DNA of 62,402 bases from contig CAZVON010000004.1 in the NCBI GenBank assembly GCA_964628435.1, positions 1 to 62,402 of the forward strand, written 5' to 3'. This DNA is from CAZVON01 sp964628435. GTDB taxonomy: Bacteria; Patescibacteriota; Microgenomatia; Levybacterales; UBA12049. Each line of letters opens with the position of its first letter. Position 1 is the stretch's first letter. The position numbers and the translations under genes were made by a program. This document shows positions 42,685-52,615 of this stretch, one piece after another. The notes below the pieces were generated by a model. It was not told the DNA's origin. It worked only from the letters and a program-made list of their open reading frames with translations, and ran no database searches.

Positions 42685-43783
42685 AAGTCATGAATTTATG
42701 AATCAATTCTTCTAACCTTTTTCCGTTTTTCTCCCATGTCCAATTTTTTTTAATGTGAATCCGAGCATTCTTACTCATTTCTGACAACAGGTGAGGGGAT
42801 GAAAGCAGTAATTCAATTTTTTCAGTGAGTGTTTTGGGATCCCTTGGTATCAAATATCCCGTTTTTCCGTCAATGATAGTCTCCTTATATCCGCCTTCGT
42901 TAACAGCTATTACCGGAACGCCACATGCCATAGCCTCAAGAGGAATTAATCCAAAAGGTTCACGTATGCTCAAACACAAAACAATTCTAGCCTTGCAGTA
43001 CTCCTGCATAAGATTATATTCGCTTAAAGTAAAATTAGACCTTTTTTTAGAAATTATTTTTATTGACAAATTCTTCTCGGTTAGTTCTTTGACTTTTGTG
43101 AGAATCTTCATGCCTTCATTATTTGTTTTATCTCCAACAAAAAGTATATCGTACTCTTTTTTAATGTTTGTATTTTTGAATTGATGTATATCAACGCCAG
43201 GATAACAAACCCTTGTTTTAATACCGTAGGCCTTTTCACAATTTTTAGCAGTATACAATGAATTTGTTATTATATATTTTGCAGCTAGCACATTTTTTGT
43301 GTCTATATATTTTCTAATTTCTCTTGTCACAAACTCATACCATTTTTTAAATATACTGACATCTTCATTAAATCTAAATTCAGATTCATATACAATTCGC
43401 AGCCACTCATGACAATAGTATATGTTTTTGGTTTTTAAAAATTTGAGGAGAAATGGCGCTTGTGTATATTTATCGGGATGTACAATAACCATGTCATATC
43501 CTCTATTGTCGATATCTTGGGCAATCTTCTTGTGTAAATATTTGAGTGTAATAAAATTTTTATAATCTCTCACTATTCTTGATAAAAAAAATGGCAATCT
43601 GTTATACTGGGTAAATTGATATGTATAGGTCTGACGTGTTACTTTTTTAAAAGAAAAAAAATCATCCTCTGGTAAGAGTTGATAAAGGTCTACTAAATTT
43701 TTACTCGATAAATAATCAATCTGCTCATATACAACTTTCTTTGCTCCACTAAGTGGAAGATTATGAAAAAAAGCAATTTTCAT
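42677..43783 (-). CDS. GT4 family glycosyltransferase
   Basis: A 368-residue GT-B enzyme. The N-terminal part begins IAFFHNLPLSGAKKVVYEQ. The C-terminal donor domain has ILFVGDKTNNEGMKIL and the retaining-enzyme signature SIREPFGLIPLEAMACGVPVIA with E-x7-E, followed by NEGGYKETI. Cytoplasmic, nucleotide-sugar dependent. It overlaps its upstream methyltransferase by four bases and the downstream SGNH gene by eight, so these act in one operon. Confidence 0.9.
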   Translation of the reverse strand: MKIAFFHNLPLSGAKKVVYEQIDYLSSKNLVDLYQLLPEDDFFSFKKVTRQTYTYQFTQYNRLPFFLSRIVRDYKNFITLKYLHKKIAQDIDNRGYDMVIVHPDKYTQAPFLLKFLKTKNIYYCHEWLRIVYESEFRFNEDVSIFKKWYEFVTREIRKYIDTKNVLAAKYIITNSLYTAKNCEKAYGIKTRVCYPGVDIHQFKNTNIKKEYDILFVGDKTNNEGMKILTKVKELTEKNLSIKIISKKRSNFTLSEYNLMQEYCKARIVLCLSIREPFGLIPLEAMACGVPVIAVNEGGYKETIIDGKTGYLIPRDPKTLTEKIELLLSSPHLLSEMSKNARIHIKKNWTWEKNGKRLEELIHKFMTYD

Positions 43784-44619
43784 TTTCTATTCGTTGTTAG
43801 ACTTATAAAATCACTCCCAAAAACAATATTAAATGGAAATATTGTAGAAATCGGATGAAGAAACACAATAAGATTGAAAAGAGTGTCTTTTACGCTAATA
43901 ATTGGTTTTTTTGCCGTTACATTAGTACTTCGTATTGATCCATAAAAATCATGTGTTTTATATAAATTTTTTAACGAAAAATATGTTGGCTCGTTAATAT
44001 GCATAACAGCATGAGAATCTGTTCTCAGATCTTTGGGTCGAGCGATATTTGGATAAGAACCTTTAAATAGCAAATTCCAAAAAAAAACTAATACAGTACT
44101 AAGTGGGTACGAGTAATATCTATAGCCAAAATCGTTGAACCACTTATTCGGAGCAGTGTGAACTATCAATTTTCCATTTTCTTTTAAAACTCTTTTTATT
44201 TCTTCAAACATTATATCTAATTCTTCAGAATAAAGATGTTCAGCGACATCAGTAAGAATGACCAAGTCAAAAAAAGAATCTTTAAATTTTAATTTTTTCC
44301 CATCCATTACAAAGAAATTAGTTTTTTTCTGAATATTCTTTGATTTCTTTTTTTGAATAGATTTTGCAAGCACTATGGCTTCTTTTGAATAATCTATCCC
44401 GGTGGCTATCGCACCTTTTTTAGCACAATAAAGCACCATCTCTCCCCTTCCACATCCAATATCAAGCACTCTTTTTCCTTTTACAGAAGTAAGAAACTTT
44501 ATAATCTCCTTGAAGCGGGGCTCAAGCTTATCTCCTTGGCTTTCTTGAAATTCTTTATACCCTGTACAATCAGTCAAATAATATTTCTTTGTGTATACCT
44601 TAGGATTAACTCTTCTCAT
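43780..44619 (-). CDS. SAM-dependent methyltransferase
   Basis: A 279-residue class I enzyme: motif I RVLDIGCGRGEMVLYCAKKG near residue 50, ATGIDYSKEAI, DSFFDLVILTDVAEHL and EIKRVLKENGKLIVHTAPN. The C-terminal quarter carries a hydrophobic segment and HAVMHINEPTYFSL. This arrangement is common in O-methyltransferases of lipid-linked glycan clusters. Its start lies inside the 3' end of the flippase gene (14-base overlap). Confidence 0.86.
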   Translation of the reverse strand: MRRVNPKVYTKKYYLTDCTGYKEFQESQGDKLEPRFKEIIKFLTSVKGKRVLDIGCGRGEMVLYCAKKGAIATGIDYSKEAIVLAKSIQKKKSKNIQKKTNFFVMDGKKLKFKDSFFDLVILTDVAEHLYSEELDIMFEEIKRVLKENGKLIVHTAPNKWFNDFGYRYYSYPLSTVLVFFWNLLFKGSYPNIARPKDLRTDSHAVMHINEPTYFSLKNLYKTHDFYGSIRSTNVTAKKPIISVKDTLFNLIVFLHPISTIFPFNIVFGSDFISLTTNRK

Positions 44620-45838
44620 TAAAATTATTAAAAACTTTCCACGTATAATAAACCATTACTGGCAAAGCCGCAACTGATCCAATCAGTGCCGAGATAGCTG
44701 CGCCTTTCATGCCATAGTGCTGAACAAGAGGAACAATAGGAATAAGCAATCCTACGGTACTAAGTAAGGTCACCATGGTAACATATTTTTGCTTTCCAAC
44801 AGCAAGAAACAATACTGAAGTAAAACCAGAAATTGCTCTTATAATCCCAAAGACTGCAAGAATAGGTAAAATAGAGCTTATGAAAATCCATTTTTCCCCT
44901 AATATAAAAGCAATAATTTCTCTTGGAAATAAATAGAGAAGTAAACCAAAGGGTACAGTTAATAATGAAGTCGCAATAATAGTTTTAAGAAAAGCATTCC
45001 GCAAACGTTTTTTGTCTGTAGATATTTTTGCGAATATTGGGAAGGTGACCCGAGAAAACACATCTGCTATTTCTGTAATCGGAAGTATCGATAAAGAATA
45101 AGCCATTTGATACAGTCCTAAAGAAGCAGAACCAAGCAATTTACCAACTACCATATTATCTGCGTTATGAAATAAGTAGTTAAACATCCCACTTGCCGTA
45201 ATCCATTTTCCTTTATGAATAATTGTACGAAGATACTCTCGTTGGAATCTAAAAGTTGGTCCTGGTTTTACAATAGTATGTGAAAGGACTATTTCCAGTA
45301 AAACCCCTGCGATAAGACCAATAACAATCCCAATAGGATGTTGAGTTAATAACGAAAAAAATATTGCGATTGTTGAGTCTACGATAAAAATAGAAAATCT
45401 ATACCAAAATTCTACTTGAAAACGTAAATGTTTTTGAAATTTTACTATCGATGGATTGATAAACCCTCTTAAGAAAGGTACAAGACTTATTGCATATAAT
45501 AACATGGTAGATTCTTCAGAATTAAAAAAATGAGCTATGAGAGGAGTAAAAAGAATGATCAAAAACATTATAATACTACCGCGAACGATTGAAACGATCC
45601 ATGCAGAGTCAATATATGCATCTGTTTTTTTCTCTTGTATTAGAACAACATTTACTCCAGTTTCAGTTATTACTTCTAAAAAACTAAGAACAAGCATTGC
45701 AATTCCGTATGCACCAAATTGCGAGGGAAGAAGTATTCGAGCAAGAATTATAGTTTTCAGAAATGAAACAGCTTTTACACAAGCGCGAAGACTTATTATC
45801 CATGAAACTCCCTTTATGGCCTCTTTTCTGTACCCCAT
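44606..45838 (-). CDS. Wzx-type polysaccharide flippase (MOP superfamily)
   Basis: A 410-residue protein with about twelve membrane segments, no large loops, and the usual opening GVSWIISLRACVKAVSFLKTIILARIL, then PSQFGAYGIAMLVLSFLE. FNYLFHNADNMVVGKLLG and ASLGLYQMAYSLSILP are typical Polysacc_synt blocks. It would carry lipid-linked glycan units to the outer face, where the GT-C and ligase-like proteins act. An extended -10 box seven bases before the ATG shows that it heads the transcript running to 40617. Confidence 0.88.
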   Translation of the reverse strand: MGYRKEAIKGVSWIISLRACVKAVSFLKTIILARILLPSQFGAYGIAMLVLSFLEVITETGVNVVLIQEKKTDAYIDSAWIVSIVRGSIIMFLIILFTPLIAHFFNSEESTMLLYAISLVPFLRGFINPSIVKFQKHLRFQVEFWYRFSIFIVDSTIAIFFSLLTQHPIGIVIGLIAGVLLEIVLSHTIVKPGPTFRFQREYLRTIIHKGKWITASGMFNYLFHNADNMVVGKLLGSASLGLYQMAYSLSILPITEIADVFSRVTFPIFAKISTDKKRLRNAFLKTIIATSLLTVPFGLLLYLFPREIIAFILGEKWIFISSILPILAVFGIIRAISGFTSVLFLAVGKQKYVTMVTLLSTVGLLIPIVPLVQHYGMKGAAISALIGSVAALPVMVYYTWKVFNNFNEKS

Positions 45839-45845
45839 GTCACTT

Positions 45846-45854
45846 ATTATATCA
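45846..45854 (-). promoter_or_regulatory. Extended -10 box of the flippase operon
   Basis: Minus-strand TGATATAAT, with the ATG at 45838 after a gap of seven bases. Confidence 0.7.
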
Positions 45855-45869
45855 AGGTATCAAGCTTCT

Positions 45870-48413
45870 TTATCTTTCAAACACAGTAGTTGTAATTGGG
45901 GCGGCAAGAAGTCCAGAAAAATAATAATCAACATCGTTTAAGAAAACTCTAGAATATTTAAAATCAAGAAGAAAAATAACTCTCTTTTTGTATCCTTCCT
46001 TCTCAAATCTTCTGAGTAATTTTTTTTGCGGAGTGTCTTTAAGTAGCTTGTCATTTATTTCGCTATTTGTCAAAACTATAATCTTAGGCAACATATTACT
46101 CGTGTAATCAATTACTTGATACGCATATCTATTATCCTGCTTTATGTTATATTGACTAAAATAAAATTCTTTTTGAATAATGTCAGGAATATTTTGATAA
46201 ATTGGTATGTTTTCTATTCCTATTACTTGACTTTTTGGAATATTTTTTTCTATCCACTCTGAAGATATTTCCTGCGGACTTTTTATTGATTTCATATATA
46301 TCCACGCTAGTAATTCATATGTTTGGACTAAAAAAACAAGTGAAATAAAAATCACGAGTCCTACTCTCAGTTTATTCAATTTTATTGTTTGCTGAACAAA
46401 AGATCCAATAATCAATACAAAAAAAGGTAACAAAACCAAACTTCTATTCCCAGCTGCCCATACCTGAAGTGGTAAAAGACTAATAAGAAAAACTAAAAAG
46501 GAAATGAATAAAAATAATTCAAGCCGATAATATCGCAAGCTTTTTTTCAATCCGTTTTTAAGAAAAATATATATCCAACCTCCTGTAGAGATAATAAAAA
46601 GTAAAAATAATCCATGTCCAAAAATAACTGGATAATGGCGATAAAATAAATACATATATGGATTCATACCTATCTGAAACCATGAAGTAGTTTGAGGGCT
46701 CTGTACGATATTTTCATAAAGGTAAACTAAGATATTTCCTTTTCCGAAAATCATATCAGGCATACCGAAAATTAAAATAATAAAAATAAACAAAGTAATT
46801 CCCGAAAGTAGATATCGTATGTTTTCTTTCCAAGAAGTTTTAAATAGAAGATAAGAAAATATGTAAAGAGCAAAAAGCGGTATAGCGCTCACTTTTACTG
46901 CAACTGCCAACCCACAAGGAATTGCTGATAAAAGAAAATTGCGATCATTCGGATCTTTGCTAAAACGAATGAGAAAATAAAACGAGGTAATAATCCAAAA
47001 CATAAGAGCAATATCATATTTGAAATATCCACTGAGAGATAACCAAATTGGAGTAAAAGTAAACAGGAATATTGCTAATTTTCTTGAAATATTTAATATT
47101 TCAGCAATTTTATAAAAAACTATTGTCGACAATATTCCAAAAATTATTGTTTGTAGTCGTAGAACTTCAAAAATTCTTTCTTTCATAAGTGAATTGTCTA
47201 TTTGGAGTAAAAATGGATCGATAATCTTTAAAAATATGAATGGGACAAGATAAAAACCTGATAAAAGAAAGTGAAGCATTGTTCCATTTGCGGAACCTGC
47301 CGTATTTGGACTGCCATATCTAAAGGTATTTGCTACTGCTTGCAGTTGATGCCATTCATCCATATGATATGGGAAAGGATGATTTACGTTTGGTATTCCC
47401 CATCTCAAAGTAAAAAGTAAAAGCGAAGTATATATAAGAATTACAAAAAATAAGAATTTATTTTTATTAATATAGCTCCAATAATTAAACATGAGTACAG
47501 TTTTTAGAAGACCTATTGTTGTTCCTGACAAAACTGCTATATCGGAAGTTATCTGCAAGAAAGGTAAAATAAAAATAGCTTGTTTATCATTCACATATTT
47601 ATAGTTTTTAGACACTGACCAGATTAGATAGAGCAATATACAGGCAAGCAATATCATTGCTCCCAGTAAAGACCTATATAAAACAATAAGAAATATAAAA
47701 TATATAGAAAGTATATATCGCAAGAAAATCAGTAAAACTTTCGATCTAAAAATCGTCGCTTCCGCATCACCAAAGGCAAATCGAAAAAACATAACAAATG
47801 TTTCTTTAAAATTTTTTCTTGGGATCCAACAAACAATTGCATCTTTTGCAAATACTATTTTTGCTTTTATCTTTTCCAGTCGTCTAGAAAAGTCATAATC
47901 CTCATTGTGCGAAAGTTTTTCATTAAATCCTCCAATCTTTTTCCAGATAGTTTTCCTAAATGCCATAGATCGAGTTGCTGGAAGAAAATTATTAGGATCT
48001 ACTTTGTCCACCATAACCAGAACATACGGAATAAGAGATTTTTGGAAAACAGTTTGTACTTTCCCTTTATAATATCCAGCAACCACATCTATTTTTGAAT
48101 TTATAAAAGGTTTTACAATATTTTTAATCCAATTTCTATCTAATATATTTCCTGCATCAGAACAAATAATCACATCTCCAGTTGCATTTTTAATAGCTTC
48201 ATTTCTCCCTATTGATCTATTTCCTCTTTTTTCAATAATCTTTATTTTAAGATTCTTTTGTTTACTTGAAATTACCGATACGGTTGCATCGGTACTTCCT
48301 CCATCAACAATAATAATTTCATCAGGTTTTAACGTTTGAGAGCGTAATGAAGTAAGAAATTGAACAATTGTCTTTTCTTCATTGAAAACTGTTGTTATAA
48401 AAGAAATTTTCAT
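45870..48413 (-). CDS. Fusion of a GT2 glycosyltransferase and a GT-C-like membrane domain
   Basis: Residues 1-230 form a GT2 domain: KISFITTVFNEEKTIVQFL, DEIIIVDGGSTDATVSV, GRNEAIKNATGDVIICSDAG, and GGFNEKLSHNEDYDFSRRLE. Two short membrane helices follow, then from about residue 300 a multi-spanning GT-C-like part with NVNHPFPYHMDEWHQLQAVA (acidic-His external loop), ten or so helices and a soluble C-terminal domain. At 847 residues it is the largest glycosyltransferase here and the second GT2/GT-C fusion. It follows the membrane gene upstream after six bases. Confidence 0.83.
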   Translation of the reverse strand: MKISFITTVFNEEKTIVQFLTSLRSQTLKPDEIIIVDGGSTDATVSVISSKQKNLKIKIIEKRGNRSIGRNEAIKNATGDVIICSDAGNILDRNWIKNIVKPFINSKIDVVAGYYKGKVQTVFQKSLIPYVLVMVDKVDPNNFLPATRSMAFRKTIWKKIGGFNEKLSHNEDYDFSRRLEKIKAKIVFAKDAIVCWIPRKNFKETFVMFFRFAFGDAEATIFRSKVLLIFLRYILSIYFIFLIVLYRSLLGAMILLACILLYLIWSVSKNYKYVNDKQAIFILPFLQITSDIAVLSGTTIGLLKTVLMFNYWSYINKNKFLFFVILIYTSLLLFTLRWGIPNVNHPFPYHMDEWHQLQAVANTFRYGSPNTAGSANGTMLHFLLSGFYLVPFIFLKIIDPFLLQIDNSLMKERIFEVLRLQTIIFGILSTIVFYKIAEILNISRKLAIFLFTFTPIWLSLSGYFKYDIALMFWIITSFYFLIRFSKDPNDRNFLLSAIPCGLAVAVKVSAIPLFALYIFSYLLFKTSWKENIRYLLSGITLFIFIILIFGMPDMIFGKGNILVYLYENIVQSPQTTSWFQIGMNPYMYLFYRHYPVIFGHGLFLLFIISTGGWIYIFLKNGLKKSLRYYRLELFLFISFLVFLISLLPLQVWAAGNRSLVLLPFFVLIIGSFVQQTIKLNKLRVGLVIFISLVFLVQTYELLAWIYMKSIKSPQEISSEWIEKNIPKSQVIGIENIPIYQNIPDIIQKEFYFSQYNIKQDNRYAYQVIDYTSNMLPKIIVLTNSEINDKLLKDTPQKKLLRRFEKEGYKKRVIFLLDFKYSRVFLNDVDYYFSGLLAAPITTTVFER

Positions 48414-48419
48414 ATATGT

Positions 48420-50357
48420 TTACCAAAATATTGACTCATCAGAAATTTCAAAAAAATTCACACCTTTAACTTCGTTATTTTTAATCGATATTTCTTTTAT
48501 CAGACGAGTTTTATAAAATATTGGAAGTCTTGAAAGGTTAATAAGGCAAGGAGATGTATTGTTACAGGAATAAAATTTTACTGCAGTTTCTAAACTATCT
48601 TTCGTTTTTATTCTCAGGGTACTTTTGTGCTTTTTTTTAAGACTCTTCTTAAACTCTATAATAAGAAATTTATTATCCGAACTCACATTCTTCAAAGATA
48701 ATTCTTTGTTAAGTTCTATCACAGACTTCGTAACAATATTTTTTTTACTTACTTCACTAGGTAAGTTTTTCTTTTTGTATAACCCCTCACTTCTTGGAAT
48801 ATTTCCTAGATCAACTTTTAAAAATGTTTTTTTATACTCATTTAAAGAATCCAAAATTGGATCATTTAAGAAATCTTTTTCATCAACTTTTTTCTCTAAA
48901 ATTAAAAAATCTCCAGAACTCACTTTGGGAAAATAGTTGGTTATAATATACGAGTGTAAAATTGGACTTCTAATATAATTGGGCACTTCGTCCTGGATGG
49001 CATAGTTTTTTGTATTATAAACAACGTATTTAATATTATTTTTTTCTATATATTCAATTGTTTTATTTTGTGCAATTTGAGCTGATGCCTCAAAACTTGA
49101 AGGATAATAAGGCATAGGTTGTTCAAATACCACATAAAAAATAGTATCACCTGGATAGCTAAATATTTTACCATTGAATCCCTTTATTGATTCTGCGACT
49201 CTCTTTACCTTTTCATATTTTTCAATATTTTTTATTGTTAATTTGCCATTTTTATACATACATTGCTCAGGATTTTTAACAGCGTCTGCAGGGCGTAACC
49301 CTATAAAAAACAAAATTATTATTACTATATTTATATAATAGATAAAAATTTTTATATCAGAGATTTTATAAGTCTTGAGTACAGTTTTTAATTCATAAAA
49401 TAAAAAAATATATAAAAGCAGCCCAATAAAAGTGAGCTGAATATCTATGGATCGAATAATATTTTTCTGTTCCAGCAGAATAAGTGCAAATACTAATGCA
49501 ATTTGTATATAACTATTTAGTGTTGCTTTTTTCCTAAGATAAACTAATCGATAAATAATAAAAGATATTGTCAAAAAAAGACTAACGAAGGTAAATACAT
49601 TGTCCACTGTTGCAAAGGAATGAAAAAAAGGCGTTTTCGCAAATTTCGATATATCTGATAACTCAAATAGAGAAAAAAAGAAATAAGAAAAATAATGATT
49701 TGTGACAAGATAAGTTAAAAAAGGCATAATACCAACTAAAAAACAAAGAACAAATATAATCAAATCGAACAAAAATTTATTTTCTTTCTTAAATCCATTT
49801 CTTAACACTTTGTCAGTCGTCAGCATAGCAATAAATAGCACAAATCCGTATATCGCCTGATCATTAAAAAAAGGAAACGCCAATCCATTCAGAACACCTG
49901 CTGATAGAATAATTTTTCGTTGAGATTTAATTTTGTGAGAAAATAGTATAAATGCATGTGAACATGCAAAAAAAACTAATACTCCATACCTACTAAATAT
50001 TTCAAAACCCGTAATTGTAAAAGCAAATAGAAAAAGAATAAAAACTGAAAAATAAGAAAAAAGCCTATCACGAAATATGGTATGTATTATGAAATAAAAA
50101 AATGTAAGTAAAAATGGAGTTAAGAAAAAGTATATGATAGAAAAAAATAGATTTTGACCTTTTAAATAAGTTACAAAGCCATAATACGGAAAGAAAATAT
50201 GTTTGTATGGAAACTGGCCAATTGAAGCTGAATACTGCCACGCAAGCTGGATTTGATTATCATAATTTAACTCAGTATAGCTTTTACACAAATGTATAAG
50301 ATTGGGAATAGACAGAAAAGACAGTATAATAAATAAGACGATAAGTTCTTTTCTCAT
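48420..50357 (-). CDS. Large multi-spanning membrane protein, GT-C-like
   Basis: A 645-residue protein with about eleven membrane segments over the first ~360 residues. The first external loop reads YTELNYDNQIQLAWQYSASIGQFPYKHIFFPYYG, resembling the acidic/aromatic loop of GT-C enzymes. The last ~280 residues form a Lys-rich soluble domain of mixed strands with no recognised motif. It overlaps the upstream small membrane gene by four bases. Likely involved in glycan transfer by context only. Confidence 0.65.
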   Translation of the reverse strand: MRKELIVLFIILSFLSIPNLIHLCKSYTELNYDNQIQLAWQYSASIGQFPYKHIFFPYYGFVTYLKGQNLFFSIIYFFLTPFLLTFFYFIIHTIFRDRLFSYFSVFILFLFAFTITGFEIFSRYGVLVFFACSHAFILFSHKIKSQRKIILSAGVLNGLAFPFFNDQAIYGFVLFIAMLTTDKVLRNGFKKENKFLFDLIIFVLCFLVGIMPFLTYLVTNHYFSYFFFSLFELSDISKFAKTPFFHSFATVDNVFTFVSLFLTISFIIYRLVYLRKKATLNSYIQIALVFALILLEQKNIIRSIDIQLTFIGLLLYIFLFYELKTVLKTYKISDIKIFIYYINIVIIILFFIGLRPADAVKNPEQCMYKNGKLTIKNIEKYEKVKRVAESIKGFNGKIFSYPGDTIFYVVFEQPMPYYPSSFEASAQIAQNKTIEYIEKNNIKYVVYNTKNYAIQDEVPNYIRSPILHSYIITNYFPKVSSGDFLILEKKVDEKDFLNDPILDSLNEYKKTFLKVDLGNIPRSEGLYKKKNLPSEVSKKNIVTKSVIELNKELSLKNVSSDNKFLIIEFKKSLKKKHKSTLRIKTKDSLETAVKFYSCNNTSPCLINLSRLPIFYKTRLIKEISIKNNEVKGVNFFEISDESIFW

Positions 50358-50782
50358 AGTCTTTTTTTATCTTTTTTCTTAATCTTGCTCGTAAATCTTA
50401 AGACAAAGAAAAAAACTGGTTGATACAATATAAAGATAAAGAAAATTACAGTGTCTAAATAAAAAGGATAGCCGAAAAAATGTGTATAACCTACAATCTT
50501 TGTTTCATCTATTTTTGGAGGTGGCAACGAATCCCTAATATTTCTAAATGACAGCACAAAAACGATCAGAAATAAGCCCAGGAGTAATAAATTTACTAAA
50601 AGTATTGATCGTTTTTTTGAGAGATATATACTATAAAAAATTGGTAGGAAAATGAAAAGAATTGTGATCATCAATAAGATTTCTCGAAAGATGGCGTGAG
50701 GTAGAAAAAATAGTACTGATGAAAAAAAAGTTAAACCTAGTAAATACAGACTTGATTGCTTACTTATATTTCTTAGTCCCAT
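50354..50782 (-). CDS. Small membrane protein of unknown function
   Basis: A 142-residue protein with about four membrane helices and a short external loop DSLPPPKIDETKIVGYTHFFG between the third and fourth. The C-terminus is strongly basic (KIKKKDKKRL), so it faces the cytoplasm. No family recognised. It overlaps its upstream neighbour by 23 bases and its downstream neighbour by four, so it probably works with these GT-C-like proteins. Confidence 0.65.
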   Translation of the reverse strand: MGLRNISKQSSLYLLGLTFFSSVLFFLPHAIFREILLMITILFIFLPIFYSIYLSKKRSILLVNLLLLGLFLIVFVLSFRNIRDSLPPPKIDETKIVGYTHFFGYPFYLDTVIFFIFILYQPVFFFVLRFTSKIKKKDKKRL

Positions 50783-52103
50783 TCGACGTTATTATAGCAA
50801 AACTACTATCTAATATCGGATAAGCAACTAAGGAAATATAATATAATGCCACAGGAGCAATATGAATAAGGAGTCTTTCAATAGAACTTTCCGGATTATT
50901 TCCTACAGTAAAAAGATACATTGCCATGTATAAACTTAACTGAGAGATAATAACTACATGAAGTATAAAAGTCTCTTTTTTTATTTTTTTAAAGAAAAGA
51001 ATAAATGAATAGAAATAAAGAATCCAAAGTAAATTCCAGCTTTTTATATTAATAAGTTCTTTAAAAGTCCCCCAAAAAGCATTCACGGTCTTTTGGATAG
51101 ACATTTCAAATATATGTGAAGAAAAATAGGTATCTTTAGGATTATACGTTCTTTGAAATATATCCCAATCTATAATTGGCATTATCCAAAAAAGAAGAAT
51201 TGGCAGATGTTTGTAAAGTTTGTATTTATATATGTGATAGACTGCAAATAACCCAATAACAATTCCCATAGGTATTCCCTCATGCTTGATAAGCCCGGTT
51301 ATTCCTAGAAATATATTTAGAAGTATAAGAACTTTATTACTATTATCTTTCATGTACTGCAGTAATAAAATTACTGAGCAAAATGAATAATATCCAAGCG
51401 GAAGATCAGCAAGGCCTGCTTCCCATCTCCCGCCGTGCCGCACAAAATTTTGAGTTGTTACCTGCAAAAAAGTGAAAAGCAATGCATATCGCAGTCCATG
51501 TCTTTTTTTGAGAACTGAAAAAAGAAGCAGTGCGGTAAAGGCATAAAATGCAGTGGAAGTCAAAAGCACTGCTACATCATCTACCATACCAATCATCACA
51601 TACACAATTGTTCCCAGAAGATTTATTACCAGAGGATAATTTACCCTAATGTAACTCAGCACATCAGGATTTATTGTTCCATCCAAAAAAAATACTTTTG
51701 ATTTCAAAAGCCAGGTTACCCACGCGTCCCAAACCGAAACCGGCCGAATAAGAGCTTGAAACGTGGTATAACAAAATGCAAACAAAATGCCAAATAACAA
51801 GATCGTCTCAAATATTTGGAATCTTGGAATTTTTGGCATTCGAAAACCAATGGTGTCTTTATTCTTTAAAAAAAGTATTGCTGCCAAAATCAACCACGGA
51901 ACAAATAACAATGGTTTTTGCCAAGGAATATGTAGTCGAGCATATACATACATTTGCATAGTAACAAGTCCAATACCCAATCCATAAGAACACGCGATAG
52001 CCAATAAATTGTCTTTTTTCGAAAGCAATCCGAATCCACGAATTATTATATAGCCAACACCAGTAAGAAGAGCGATAGTAAATATTGCAATAATATTGTT
52101 CAT
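50760..52103 (-). CDS. GT-C-like multi-spanning membrane protein
   Basis: A 447-residue protein with about twelve membrane segments. The external loop after the fourth contains RPVSVWDAWVTWLLKSKVFFLDG, a W-D-A-W-x-x-W-x-x-K pattern common in putative membrane glycosyltransferases of CPR bacteria, and NYPLVINLLGTI follows. HEGIPMGI near the middle is another conserved-looking turn. No separate soluble domain; a 143-residue soluble protein is encoded immediately upstream and may serve that role. ATGA-type overlap with that gene. Confidence 0.68.
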   Translation of the reverse strand: MNNIIAIFTIALLTGVGYIIIRGFGLLSKKDNLLAIACSYGLGIGLVTMQMYVYARLHIPWQKPLLFVPWLILAAILFLKNKDTIGFRMPKIPRFQIFETILLFGILFAFCYTTFQALIRPVSVWDAWVTWLLKSKVFFLDGTINPDVLSYIRVNYPLVINLLGTIVYVMIGMVDDVAVLLTSTAFYAFTALLLFSVLKKRHGLRYALLFTFLQVTTQNFVRHGGRWEAGLADLPLGYYSFCSVILLLQYMKDNSNKVLILLNIFLGITGLIKHEGIPMGIVIGLFAVYHIYKYKLYKHLPILLFWIMPIIDWDIFQRTYNPKDTYFSSHIFEMSIQKTVNAFWGTFKELINIKSWNLLWILYFYSFILFFKKIKKETFILHVVIISQLSLYMAMYLFTVGNNPESSIERLLIHIAPVALYYISLVAYPILDSSFAIITSNGTKKYK

Positions 52104-52531
52104 TTCAGTTTGTATAACACACCATAATGTGGATGTATTTGTGACGAAAATGAAGCAATCATTTCATAGCTTTCTGATGAGATTGGTAAATCGTATGAAG
52201 CCACATATGTATATCTTTTAATATATATAAGCCGTTGAAATTCTTTTTCGTCTTTTGTGCTGGCAATTATTCGAGGATATAAATAATAAAGACTTAAGAA
52301 ATACGTTTTCCCATCTTGTGAAAAAATGAGGATGTTATCCCCTTTCTCTGTATATCTTTTAATAAATGTAAAAAAATCATGCATGTCTCCAAAAATTTTG
52401 TGTCTTTTCTGATCATCCGATAGACCTACCCACTCCTGTATTTCTGAAATAGTTTTATACATATTGAAGAAGATATTAAAAAATCCTAAAAAAATCATAC
52501 TTATAAGCAAAAACTTAAAAATTGTTTTCAT
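52100..52531 (-). CDS. Membrane-anchored small external protein
   Basis: A 143-residue protein with one N-terminal transmembrane helix and a soluble part containing YTEKGDNILIFSQDGKTYFLSLYYLYPRIIAST. The hydrophobic strand, Tyr-rich helix and YPR motif resemble the soluble C-terminal tails of several GT-C-like proteins. It may be a detached domain working with the adjacent 447-residue membrane protein. It starts the minus-strand run that proceeds to 45870. A TATAAG -10-like box lies about 20 bases before the ATG. Confidence 0.6.
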   Translation of the reverse strand: MKTIFKFLLISMIFLGFFNIFFNMYKTISEIQEWVGLSDDQKRHKIFGDMHDFFTFIKRYTEKGDNILIFSQDGKTYFLSLYYLYPRIIASTKDEKEFQRLIYIKRYTYVASYDLPISSESYEMIASFSSQIHPHYGVLYKLK

Positions 52532-52595
52532 AAAATTTTTGATGTAATTATTCTTATAACAAATCTGTCCGTAACTGTAAAGCTAAATTAAACCC

Positions 52596-52604
52596 TGCTA
52601 TAAT
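52596..52604 (+). promoter_or_regulatory. Extended -10 box of the nucleotide-sugar operon
   Basis: TGCTATAAT, a full consensus extended -10, ends 11 bases before the ATG at 52616; expected leader about 5 nt. Confidence 0.75.
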
Positions 52605-52615
52605 AGCACCTTGTT

